Below are positions 46,441-55,648 of a DNA stretch of 64,000 nt, one piece after another. The first letter of the stretch is position 1. Every line of letters begins with the position of its first letter. The stretch is from CAWANF01 sp963783355 (lineage in GTDB: Bacteria; Bacteroidota; Rhodothermia; Balneolales; DATFMH01): positions 930,001 to 994,000 of the forward strand of contig CAWANF010000001.1 of the NCBI GenBank assembly GCA_963783355.1, read 5' to 3'. The translations under genes and the position numbers were made by a program. The notes under the pieces were generated by a model. That model was not told where the DNA came from and did no database searches. It saw only the letters and a program-made list of their open reading frames with translations.

Positions 46441-48070
46441 CATCAATGAAATAGAACCGGAAGTTGCACAAGAAAGAGTAAATGAACTCACTCTTAAGGT
46501 GAAGGATACTATCGGTAATCCGGTAAATATATGGGCTGTGGCTTCAACGATAGAGTCATTGGGTATACGGCCGGTTGACGTACAAAATGAATATGGTTTT
46601 GAAGGGATAATCCCGCTGGCAGATACCATTTACCAGGATTTAAAAAAGATAGAAATAAACGAAACTCATCAAAAGGAACCTGATGCCAGGTTTTCATTTT
46701 GGGCAGTTGTAAAAAAGGTCTTTCACCGGATTGGACAGTTCCTGAATTTCTATAAATACGGTTTGATGTATATCCTGCCAATGTTAACGCAGGTTGTCGC
46801 TTTATTTGTTTTTAAATATTCATTGTGGGCTTATTTATATTTTAATGTAGCTCAGGCCACCATCGTAGCTATAGGAACGATGATGGGATTTATTATTACC
46901 GGTGGGTTTGTGCAGGTGCTTGGAAGAGTGATTTCTTTTTATGCTGGAATGGAAAATTATCTTCTGGCCAGGAAGATTAGTAATTTTTTTATAAAGTGGG
47001 GTATTCTCAGTTTGTTTGGCATCGCTTTACTGCTTTATGGTCTGAATATCGTCATACCATTTTACCCGCAGTCTATGTTCCTTCTTTCTATGATTTATGG
47101 ATTTATGATCGGTATCCTGATACTGGTCGGTGCCATATTATATGCTTTGAAACAAACCATGGTGATATCGACGTCGATTATCGCCGGTACCGCACTCGTT
47201 ATCGTAAATGTAGACTATTTCCATTTAAATGTTTATATCGCTCAATGGATTGGAATTGGCCTTGCTGTATTAGTGATGCTGGCTTATGCAAAACTGTATT
47301 TTTCGATAAAAATCCATTCCATGAGTAAAGAGATGTTGTCGTCGACATTACCGCGTTTGGAAGTGATTTATTATGAGAATTATCGTTACTTCCTGTATGG
47401 CTTTTTATATTTTTTGTTCTTGTTCATGGACCGGATTATGGCGTGGTCTGCTGGACCTCCGCCCCCCACGTACATCATTTGGTTTAAAACACCATATGAA
47501 TTGGGTATGGACTGGGCATTATTGAGCCTGATACTGACAGTAGGGGCTTTGGAGTATAGTATAAATTCCTTTTCAAAGTTGTTGATTCCAAAGCAGAAAG
47601 ATATATTCATTAACCATGCCGGGAAGTTTAATAATTATTTTTTTTCATTTTATATCAGGCAATTATTCATATTAGTTACAATTGGTATTTTATCAATTAT
47701 TATAGCCTATTATGGTGTTCTGTATTTTAAACAATTTGGATATGAATATTCGATTATCAATGATTTCTTTTCCAGTGAGATCACATTTAAAGTGTTTTGG
47801 ATTGGCAGCATCGGATACCTGTTCCTGTCGATTGGACTTTTACATACCTTGTTTTTCTTTACACTGGCACGGCCCAGATATGTAATCTATAGTATGATTG
47901 CCGCCGTTATTGTAAATTTCACCGTTGGTTATTTACTAAGCAGAACAATGCATTACGAGGATGCCGTATTCGGACTTGCAGTTGGAGCTTTAGTATTTGC
48001 CATAGTTTCGGGAATTATAGCCGTCCGGTTTTTTAAACGACTGGATTACTATTATTATTCCGCTTATTAG
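46433..48070 (+). CDS. pelG: PelG-like polysaccharide flippase/synthase membrane subunit
   Basis: 545 residues with about 12 transmembrane helices beginning near residue 110 (YGLMYILPMLTQVVALFVF). PelG-type features are AWSAGPPPPTYIIWF near residue 338, the YELGMDWALLSLIL segment and the closing RFFKRLDYYYYSAY. The chain is longer than Pseudomonas PelG (about 455) because of a roughly 100-residue cytoplasmic extension at the N-terminus carrying a EVAQERVNELTLKVKD helical region. Starts with GTG inside the end of pelF (8-base overlap), so PelF and PelG are made in step. Pairs with PelF for transport across the inner membrane. Confidence 0.85.
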   Translation: MIDINEIEPEVAQERVNELTLKVKDTIGNPVNIWAVASTIESLGIRPVDVQNEYGFEGIIPLADTIYQDLKKIEINETHQKEPDARFSFWAVVKKVFHRIGQFLNFYKYGLMYILPMLTQVVALFVFKYSLWAYLYFNVAQATIVAIGTMMGFIITGGFVQVLGRVISFYAGMENYLLARKISNFFIKWGILSLFGIALLLYGLNIVIPFYPQSMFLLSMIYGFMIGILILVGAILYALKQTMVISTSIIAGTALVIVNVDYFHLNVYIAQWIGIGLAVLVMLAYAKLYFSIKIHSMSKEMLSSTLPRLEVIYYENYRYFLYGFLYFLFLFMDRIMAWSAGPPPPTYIIWFKTPYELGMDWALLSLILTVGALEYSINSFSKLLIPKQKDIFINHAGKFNNYFFSFYIRQLFILVTIGILSIIIAYYGVLYFKQFGYEYSIINDFFSSEITFKVFWIGSIGYLFLSIGLLHTLFFFTLARPRYVIYSMIAAVIVNFTVGYLLSRTMHYEDAVFGLAVGALVFAIVSGIIAVRFFKRLDYYYYSAY

Positions 48071-48081
48071 ACAATACGATT

Positions 48082-49731
48082 ATGATTCATGACGTAAAAA
48101 GTTATTTTCAAACCGTATTAGGCAGGCTTTCAGGAGCCTTCCGAATCGAGGATTTTACCGTTGAAGATCAAGCTGAATTCTGGAATATTGCTGTAGAATA
48201 TCTTTCAGAACTCGAGCCTGCATCGTATGAGGCGATCGTTAATTGGGTAGATACTTTGTTCAGAGCGCCTATTCATCTGGTCTATCGCAGGCAGGATAAA
48301 AAACATCTGACACTGCTTCACCGGCAATTATTGCCACAAAACTTCAGCCGTTTTAAGAGAATAAGCGAGGAACTCAGCGAAGAAACACTTAATGTGGCTG
48401 AAGAGATACAGAAGCAGGATATCATATCATTGTTCGAGCAGCAGATCAATAATATTGATACCATAGTCGATATGGAAGATGATCTGATGCACTTCGGTCG
48501 TATAAAACTGAGCATCGGGGATTGTGAACGTATTCCTTTATATGACAAAGGCGGGCTTTGGGGAATTTATTGTGTCGGTCCATATGTAATGCACCCAAAA
48601 GTGTTAGATGCGAAGATATCTATTGTTGGACGAACTTTGTCCCGTTTGTTATTCCAGATTGAACAGGAAGAACGTAAAGAGATTGATAAATTTGAAATTG
48701 AAGCTAATGAACGAATTGGCTCTTTTGGCTTAGGCACGCTGGATATTAAAAAAATCACCCGTTTTTTCATTCGGTATATATGCAATTATTATTCTGCGAC
48801 TGGTGGAGTCGTTTTTGAATGGAACGGCGGTACATTTAAAACCATTGTTGGGCATCGTTTAAATGATAAGTTAATTGAAAGTGTTGGGAACTCTTTTGTC
48901 TATTATTCTGATAATGGTATAAAAATCGATAAGACAAAAGAATTACCATTAACTAAACTATTAGAGGAATACAAAATTGAAGATCACCTGATAGCGCCAT
49001 TTTCATATCTGCAAAAAAATGGATTCTTATTTCTGGCTTTTAAAAAGAAGTTCAATAAAAATGAAAATGACTTCAGAAATCTTATAAAAAATCTTTCTGT
49101 AACTTTTGGAAATTTGCTCGATTTCCAGGAGAAAAATTACAGCATTTCTGAGAGCGTGATCGATACCTATTACAATTTGCTCAGGGGGATGGAAAAATCA
49201 AGGAAATCCACATATTTCCATACTCCGCGCATGGTCGCTTTTGCTGATAAATTCTCCATTTTATTAGGTCTGGATGATAATGAAAAAGAAAACCTGTTAA
49301 TGGCGGCAAAATTGCATGATATCGGTTATACCGGTGCTGTGGAAATTAACGAGCAACTTAATGTCGGCGGGGAATTGGAACACCCGTTAATCGGGGAATT
49401 AATGGTAAAAATGCTGCCTATTCATTCCGATGTTAAAAATGGTATTCGTATGCATCATGAATGGGTTAACGGATCGGGAACACCCAAAGGATTAACAGGT
49501 AGTGAAATATCCTGGACGGGGAAAATTCTGGGTATTTTAGAATATATAACCGAATTCATAGAGAACAACCAGGATGCAAGTGAGGAAGAATGGGATAATC
49601 TGGAAACCCGTCTGATTAAAAGTTTAATTGATCGGACGGATAAACAATTTGATATCGTACTCGTTCCTATGGCAATTAATATGGTAAGGGCCCTAAAATG
49701 GAAAGATTGTGTACAACTGGGTGTCTCATAA
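48082..49731 (+). CDS. GAF plus divergent HD-GYP domain protein
   Basis: 549 residues, no membrane helix. Residues about 225-350 resemble a GAF domain (TRFFIRYICNYYSATGGVVFE). Residues about 365-540 form an HD-GYP-like domain: KLHDIGYTG (His412-Asp413), EHPLIGELMVKMLPIH (His434), RMHHEWVNGSGTPKGLTGSEI (His458, His459; GTP in place of GYP). The last metal-ligand Asp of the family (normally in IAVADxYDAL) is replaced in ILGILEYITEF. It could therefore be a weak or inactive c-di-GMP phosphodiesterase used as sensor. Its place, after pelG, is where a c-di-GMP receptor would be expected. The stop codon overlaps the next start. Confidence 0.82.
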   Translation: MIHDVKSYFQTVLGRLSGAFRIEDFTVEDQAEFWNIAVEYLSELEPASYEAIVNWVDTLFRAPIHLVYRRQDKKHLTLLHRQLLPQNFSRFKRISEELSEETLNVAEEIQKQDIISLFEQQINNIDTIVDMEDDLMHFGRIKLSIGDCERIPLYDKGGLWGIYCVGPYVMHPKVLDAKISIVGRTLSRLLFQIEQEERKEIDKFEIEANERIGSFGLGTLDIKKITRFFIRYICNYYSATGGVVFEWNGGTFKTIVGHRLNDKLIESVGNSFVYYSDNGIKIDKTKELPLTKLLEEYKIEDHLIAPFSYLQKNGFLFLAFKKKFNKNENDFRNLIKNLSVTFGNLLDFQEKNYSISESVIDTYYNLLRGMEKSRKSTYFHTPRMVAFADKFSILLGLDDNEKENLLMAAKLHDIGYTGAVEINEQLNVGGELEHPLIGELMVKMLPIHSDVKNGIRMHHEWVNGSGTPKGLTGSEISWTGKILGILEYITEFIENNQDASEEEWDNLETRLIKSLIDRTDKQFDIVLVPMAINMVRALKWKDCVQLGVS

Positions 49732-50519
49732 TGACAAGAATCTGTTTTTTTTTCGGGATACTGATTATGCTGTTTACTGGCTGTAAAACCATGGAAAAAA
49801 TCAACTCATTCAGTATAAATTATGGCAAGTTGAATCCAAGCCAAATAGATGGTAAACAAATGGTTATTGTTGAACCGGATAATTATAATCATGTTGAAAT
49901 CATGTCATTGAAGAAAACGGGGGCAAAAATTATTGGATATGTAAGTCTGGGGGAAGTAAATCCGAACCGATGGTATTATTCGAGCTTACAAGAACGTGGT
50001 TTCCTGGGGGAAAACAAAAACTGGGGAAGTTATTATATCAATCTGAAGGATTCCGTATCCCGGGAAATACTGCTTAACAGGGTAGTTGCCAATATCGTAA
50101 AGAAAGGTGTTGACGGCCTGTTCCTCGATACCGTTGATGATGTTGCTCCATATACCGACAAGGCATATTTGCAGCCCTATATGGTGGAATTGATAAAGGA
50201 TATACATCAGCGTTTCCCAGGTATGGTGATCATACAGAATGCAGGGCTGTTTCTCTTAAGTAAAACCAGGCCATATATTTATGGAGATTTGATTGAAGAT
50301 GTGGCAAGTGCCTATAATTTCAGTGATAAAAGTTATCAACTGTCTGCGCAGAAGTCATATAGCGACAAGGTGCAAACCATAATGACATACAAGAATAAAT
50401 ATCATTTACCATTTTTTATTGTCGACTATGCCAATAATTCACAACTGAAAAAAGAAGTAACATTGAGGCTGGATACCTTAAATATTCCATTTTTCATAGG
50501 AAACATAGGCCTCAATTAA
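49731..50519 (+). CDS. PelA-hydrolase-like (GH114/GH166 type) lipoprotein
   Basis: 262 residues from the ATG at 49731, which overlaps the previous stop as TAATGA; an upstream in-frame ATG at 49698 would bury the signal sequence. The N-terminus is a lipoprotein signal with lipobox LFTGC. The TIM-barrel shows IVEPDNYNHVEI, KIIGYVSLGEVNPNRW, KKGVDGLFLDTVDDVAPYTD and VIIQNAGLFLL, the conserved Asp and Glu positions of TM1410/GH114 and of the PelA hydrolase domain. Likely cleaves galactosamine-type polymer in the periplasm. In Pseudomonas this activity is the N-terminal domain of PelA; here it is a separate lipoprotein. Confidence 0.85.
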   Translation: MTRICFFFGILIMLFTGCKTMEKINSFSINYGKLNPSQIDGKQMVIVEPDNYNHVEIMSLKKTGAKIIGYVSLGEVNPNRWYYSSLQERGFLGENKNWGSYYINLKDSVSREILLNRVVANIVKKGVDGLFLDTVDDVAPYTDKAYLQPYMVELIKDIHQRFPGMVIIQNAGLFLLSKTRPYIYGDLIEDVASAYNFSDKSYQLSAQKSYSDKVQTIMTYKNKYHLPFFIVDYANNSQLKKEVTLRLDTLNIPFFIGNIGLN

Positions 50520-50575
50520 AAATTATCATTCATCAGATTTTAAAAACCGGCCACTAGTATTAAGGCGAAAAATTA

Positions 50576-52606
50576 ATGTTCGACTATTACACATTGCATG
50601 CTCTTTTTGCTGTACTGCGCTTATTTATGTGGTTTCTTATACTATTCTTATGGATAGCACCATTTCTATTTAAAGAAACCGGCAAATTGTCCGGAATTGA
50701 ACGTTTAGTTTATTCATGGCTGGGATTAGGTGGCACAATATTATTTTCCATTGCTACTCTGACCATACTTCATATCTATGATTTTTTCAGCATTGCACTT
50801 ACTATACTCCTGATACCTTTGATTCGTGCGCTCTGGATTAACCGGAAGGAGGGTATTCTGGTATATCTTGAACGATTTGAAGTCCGTGCCATTATCTCCC
50901 ATGTGAAAATTATCGAAAGTTTTAAAGGGTTTAAGCAATTTTTTGATAAAAAAAGAAGTGATAATGACAGTAAGGGAGATTTAACATATCATCGGATTCG
51001 TTTTTGGTCCATTTTTATCATAATAGCCGTAAGTTTCTTTTTGAGAATTATTCCGGCCCTGCAACATGCTGAACCTTTTTCCAGGGAATGGTTTTTCAGT
51101 TTACATCATATGAAAGCTATCAGGCTTCAGGATTATTATGATGGTTCCCCGAATCCTGCGGGTATGTATGCCTTTTTGACCTTGTTCAGTATGATAACCC
51201 AGGTGAGCCCGGAAATGATTTTGCATATTTTCGGAGCTGTCAATAATATTCTGTTACTCCTGATTATTTACTGGTCATTAAAAAAAATATTAAAAGATGA
51301 AGATTTTATTGCCCCGCTGTTTGGAACGGCAATACTTGGTATCATCCCGGCTCTGTTTCTGCCTGTCGATTTGAATCACCAGACCGAAGCCAATATGCTC
51401 ATGTTTTCACTGTGTTTTGGTATCCCCACCATCATATTGTTTATGATGGATCGAAAAGAGGCGTTTAAAGGGAAGATGTTTTTTATCTCAATGGGAATAA
51501 TCGCGACCGGCCTGACCAATTTATTTGTTTTGCTGATGGTGGTTATGCCGTTCCTGATTCTATCATATATTGTACAAATATTTACCTTCGATATTCAGAA
51601 AAACATCAGGGTTTTGATTCGGATATTTACTTCTCTTGGTATTGTTGCGCTGCCTTATGCATGGTATCTGTTTAAATATCATCTGAATTTTATTGATTTC
51701 ATTCAACAGCAATTATTTTCCACAAGTGTTTACAGCAACTTAACCCATTTATTGTTGCCTATAAACGAGTTAAGCCATATTTACATCATTATTTCGGCTC
51801 TTTTGATAATCATTTACGGAGTCATATTAATCATCAAAAAGGATAAGACCATATTTAACATCTTATTGTTTTTGTTGGTATTTATTCTTGTTTCACTTAT
51901 ATACATTCCGTATTTCAAAATTGGGTACAACTGGATTGATTTAGACCAGATGAACAGTTTCTATACGGTTTTGATAGCAATATTTTTCGGAGTACTGTTC
52001 TTCCCAGTATTTTTCTTTATCAGGAAAATATTTAAGTCAAAACCGGCCATTGGATTAATTATCAATGGGGCTCTTTTTCTGGGAATAATTGCTTTTGTAG
52101 TTCATAAAAAAGGATTTGCGAATTATTACCAACCTGATTCCAAAACATTTCCAGGCAATTTCTATAAAGCTTATTATCAGATAATTAATGATAACGTGCC
52201 CAATACGTATACGGTTGTCGGACCGGATATCGATTCTACAATGGCAAAATATCGGCATGGATTCATGGACTATAAATATTTTCTGAATAATTATCCTGCA
52301 ATAGATTCGGTGTACTACAATAAGTATTATCAGAATGTGAATGAACGGAAAAAACACAATAATCTTTCAAATGTGTTCCTTTTCATTGAGAAAAAGCCAT
52401 ATGATGAGATACAGATAGGTATTATGCCAGATCAAAAAGAAGTTATGCCAACTATGATAAATTGGGTGGAAAATTACAGGAAGAAAAAATACCGGCGGGT
52501 AAAATTATACTATACATCGGATGACATTTCTGTATATGAAATTATCAACGATCCGGGATCTTCAAACGTATTAAATGTTTTATTTCATAAGAATATGGAG
52601 AATTAG
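50576..52606 (+). CDS. Large polytopic membrane protein of Pel-like locus
   Basis: 676 residues, not recognised with confidence. Two or three hydrophobic helices (residues 8-90), a basic cytoplasmic stretch (KKRSDNDSKGDL), then about ten more helices to residue 515 and a soluble extracytoplasmic tail of about 150 residues. The segment RIIPALQHAEPFSREWFFSLHHMKAI after a helix and the following NPAGMY resemble the first external loop of GT-C glycosyltransferases, with an acidic residue near the membrane. It may modify or ligate the polymer or replace PelE. ATG start 57 bases after the hydrolase gene. Confidence 0.6.
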   Translation: MFDYYTLHALFAVLRLFMWFLILFLWIAPFLFKETGKLSGIERLVYSWLGLGGTILFSIATLTILHIYDFFSIALTILLIPLIRALWINRKEGILVYLERFEVRAIISHVKIIESFKGFKQFFDKKRSDNDSKGDLTYHRIRFWSIFIIIAVSFFLRIIPALQHAEPFSREWFFSLHHMKAIRLQDYYDGSPNPAGMYAFLTLFSMITQVSPEMILHIFGAVNNILLLLIIYWSLKKILKDEDFIAPLFGTAILGIIPALFLPVDLNHQTEANMLMFSLCFGIPTIILFMMDRKEAFKGKMFFISMGIIATGLTNLFVLLMVVMPFLILSYIVQIFTFDIQKNIRVLIRIFTSLGIVALPYAWYLFKYHLNFIDFIQQQLFSTSVYSNLTHLLLPINELSHIYIIISALLIIIYGVILIIKKDKTIFNILLFLLVFILVSLIYIPYFKIGYNWIDLDQMNSFYTVLIAIFFGVLFFPVFFFIRKIFKSKPAIGLIINGALFLGIIAFVVHKKGFANYYQPDSKTFPGNFYKAYYQIINDNVPNTYTVVGPDIDSTMAKYRHGFMDYKYFLNNYPAIDSVYYNKYYQNVNERKKHNNLSNVFLFIEKKPYDEIQIGIMPDQKEVMPTMINWVENYRKKKYRRVKLYYTSDDISVYEIINDPGSSNVLNVLFHKNMEN

Positions 52607-52609
52607 GAT

Positions 52610-55327
52610 TTGAGAGCACGAACCTGGATTTCTGGAATTATTGGCCTTCTTGTCTTACTGATTGCAATGATAACGTGTGATAAAGAAAATTATTTATCGG
52701 CGCCTGTTCATACAATGACACAATATTATCCGAATAATTTTGAAAGCCTGGATGAATCTCACCTGGTCAAAGGAATGCCTTTGGTTATGATTTTGAATAG
52801 CCCGTTAGATTCATCCAGTAAAGTGGTTTCCGAAAACATAAAATGGGCTATGAATTATTCCAAAATCCCATTTATTACCCATAATGTAAGCAATAAAAAT
52901 AAACTGGATATTCCGTCGTCTGTAAAAGTTATTTGTTATACGCCTACGACTTCGGATAGTCTAAGTGACGAAATTATAAAGCAATTTGTCGGTTTTGTAG
53001 CGAAAGGGAATACCCTGATAATAACAGATCCATTATGGGATCCACGAATGGCGTTTATTGAAGGTTTAAAACCGGCAGTTGACTACTCATCAAATAGGAA
53101 AGCAAGGGGATTGTACTTTAATGAAGCTATGTTGCCGGGATTCAAAGATCTGAAGTTAAGTGGATCTGGTTTTGCTATTCACTATGGTTTTAAAGCTGAT
53201 TTGTTTATGCCGACAATTCATGTTGTTGCATCCGCGGCAAATGACAGAAACTACCCCGTTATTTATTATAATAAAATTGGAAAAGGTAAGGCCTTTATAT
53301 ACAATTCCAGTACTTTTAACGATAAATCGTATCGCGGTATCCTGTTCTCGAATATTATTGAAGGTCTTCCCGGGGTTCCCTATCTCACGGCAAATGTGAG
53401 TACGATATTCCTGGATGATTTTCCCCAGCCATTATATAATTCGAAAGAACCACCTATTTCGAAAGAGTACGATTTAACGGATGCCCAGTTTGTTACGAAA
53501 ATCTGGTGGCCCGATATGGTTGCCCTGGCTGATACGTTTCATTTTAAGTATTCGGCTATGACTGTTTTTACTTATAATAATGAGATTTCTCCGCCATATG
53601 ATTTTGCACAATGGCGATATGCCAAAGTTCAGTTAAACGGACAAACGGTTGAAGCCAGTCCCTGGTTAGCCGAACAAGCTAAAAATCAGGGTTACGACAT
53701 GGGATTTCACGGATATAATCACATTTCTTTGATGCAAAAGGACTGGCAGACCAAACAGGCTATGGTAACGGCCATTGTTACAGCCCGTAAGAAATGGAGA
53801 CTCCTCCATTTGGGCCCAATGCCGGTTACCTATGTGCCGCCAAATGATTTTATCGATTCTTTGGGGCTTCAAAGTCTAGTGGAAGGGATGCCAAGTCTTA
53901 AATACATGTGCAGTGTGTATACAGACAGTGTGGCAATAGGCGATGGCCGTGAATTTAGTCCCGATCCGTATGTACCTTCTTTATTTGATTATCCCAGGGT
54001 TTCCAGCGGATATACCGATAACAGTGCATCATTATTCAACCAGGAAAGTTTGTATATCCTCACTGGTATTTGGACCCATTTTATACACCCTGATGATGTC
54101 TATGATTTACCGTCTGAAGGCGGGGAGGGGATATTCTCCGCCCGTAATATCAGGGGATTGGGATGGCATCCGTACGGTAAACATAAAGTCGGGTTATACG
54201 AAGTGTTTAAAGGACGTCTTAAAAAATCATTTCGTTTGAATCCTTTACTTCGAATTAAACCTGCCCGGTATGCCGTTCCCATTGTAAAGAAATGGCGAAG
54301 TAGCCGGGTTGACCGTATTTCGCATAAATCGACAATCGAAATTAAATACCACAACTATTATAATAAGGCTGATACGACTTTGAAATACTGGTATGTCTAT
54401 GTGCCTGATTATGCTGAAAATAAATATAGCGCTCTCATTAAGAAGCAGGGAAATCAATACGGTTCGGTAAAACTATGGAATGGTTCTCTTTTTGAATTTA
54501 ATACAAAACAAAATGATCTGTTTTTTCCTGATTTTTATGCTCTAAAGGTTTTAAAACAAAATGACCTAAATGAAGTAGTGGATTCTGCCCTGGCCGAATA
54601 CTCAAATTATCATACGGATAAAGACACCGTTTATAAAGATGAAATAACGCAAAATATTACAGACCCAAGATTGCGTTTGGCCCGTTTAGCACTGAAAAAG
54701 AAACCAAACTCTCATTATTTACAAGACAGAGTTGTCAAACTGGGAGTCGAGTTTGATAAGGTGAATGTGTCTATTGCGATTTTGGAGCATCGGTTATTGA
54801 GTGAAAATGCATGGCAACAGAACACGGCAGATTTACTTATGAAATATTATTCGTGGCAAAATGAGGATAATCATATCTGGGCACTTTTAAAGAGACGATG
54901 GAATAAATATCCGACTTCCCAAACGATTGAAATGGAAAGGTATATAGTACGGAAATCTGGATCCCCGAGTGATGAGTTTAGTAAATTATGGCTGAAGAGG
55001 AGTATAAAGTTACATCCGAATGATATTAAACTGAAAGCCAGGTATGCCTCTCTTTATCAATCGGAACAGGAATGGCCGCTGGTGAAAAAATATCTTAAGG
55101 AACTTATCCATCATAATCCTGATTCAGATACTTTATATCATTTTGCCCTGCAACATTCCTTTTGGTACGATAAAGCGGATACAACATTTAAATGGCTCAA
55201 TACATTTCCCAAATCATCTTATACACAACTTAAACCATTCAGCTCTGATATTGCCAATTTGTATGCTTACAATGGAAATAACGTCAGCAAAGCAATCTTA
55301 TGGGCGGAAAAGGATCCTGAATTTTGA
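52610..55327 (+). CDS. PelA-like deacetylase with TPR region (5' part of frameshifted gene)
   Basis: 905 residues up to a premature stop. TTG start 3 bases after the previous stop. Hydrophobic N-terminus (IIGLLVLLIAMITC) is a membrane or lipoprotein signal. Residues 45-260 look like the flavodoxin/GATase-type middle domain of PelA. Residues 260-430 are a CE4-type deacetylase with all three motifs: FLDDF (Asp269-Asp270), HGYNH (His367, His371) and YVPPND (from 408). The remainder, after about residue 640, is helical TPR-like (LARLALKKKPNSHYL, SIKLHPNDIKLKARYASLY). The frame fails in a TTTT run at 55322-55325. Confidence 0.8.
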   Translation: MRARTWISGIIGLLVLLIAMITCDKENYLSAPVHTMTQYYPNNFESLDESHLVKGMPLVMILNSPLDSSSKVVSENIKWAMNYSKIPFITHNVSNKNKLDIPSSVKVICYTPTTSDSLSDEIIKQFVGFVAKGNTLIITDPLWDPRMAFIEGLKPAVDYSSNRKARGLYFNEAMLPGFKDLKLSGSGFAIHYGFKADLFMPTIHVVASAANDRNYPVIYYNKIGKGKAFIYNSSTFNDKSYRGILFSNIIEGLPGVPYLTANVSTIFLDDFPQPLYNSKEPPISKEYDLTDAQFVTKIWWPDMVALADTFHFKYSAMTVFTYNNEISPPYDFAQWRYAKVQLNGQTVEASPWLAEQAKNQGYDMGFHGYNHISLMQKDWQTKQAMVTAIVTARKKWRLLHLGPMPVTYVPPNDFIDSLGLQSLVEGMPSLKYMCSVYTDSVAIGDGREFSPDPYVPSLFDYPRVSSGYTDNSASLFNQESLYILTGIWTHFIHPDDVYDLPSEGGEGIFSARNIRGLGWHPYGKHKVGLYEVFKGRLKKSFRLNPLLRIKPARYAVPIVKKWRSSRVDRISHKSTIEIKYHNYYNKADTTLKYWYVYVPDYAENKYSALIKKQGNQYGSVKLWNGSLFEFNTKQNDLFFPDFYALKVLKQNDLNEVVDSALAEYSNYHTDKDTVYKDEITQNITDPRLRLARLALKKKPNSHYLQDRVVKLGVEFDKVNVSIAILEHRLLSENAWQQNTADLLMKYYSWQNEDNHIWALLKRRWNKYPTSQTIEMERYIVRKSGSPSDEFSKLWLKRSIKLHPNDIKLKARYASLYQSEQEWPLVKKYLKELIHHNPDSDTLYHFALQHSFWYDKADTTFKWLNTFPKSSYTQLKPFSSDIANLYAYNGNNVSKAILWAEKDPEF

Positions 55328-55648
55328 TAAGAGAACGATCCTGGATTGGTATTTGGATCAAAAACGATATGCCGATTTCGAAAATTTAAGCGGAATGCAT
55401 TACTAAAAAAACATCCAGATAACGATTCCCTCAGGACTTATATCGGCGGTGCCTATCTTGATAATGGATATGATGAAGATGCATATAAAACTATCTATCC
55501 GCTATTTGAGAATCATCATATCAAAGCGCCTTTAAAAAAACGTGTGCAACAGGAATTATCTTACCTGTCGTATAACGAACAAAAGAAAATGTATGTGAAA
55601 TATCCTGATTTATTCCAGGAAAAATTGCGTAAAAACCTGATTATATGA
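55328..55648 (+). pseudogene. Frameshifted middle (TPR) portion of the deacetylase-barrel gene
   Basis: After the first break the coding sense continues one frame over (FDKRTILDWYLDQKRYADFE), then from the AAAA run at 55381-55384 returns to the first frame (KFKRNALLKKHPDNDSLRTYIGGAYLDNGYDEDAYKTIYPLF), and breaks again near 55640-55646. Single-base changes at each point give continuous TPR sequence, so this is one gene interrupted by indels, not separate genes. Confidence 0.7.
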
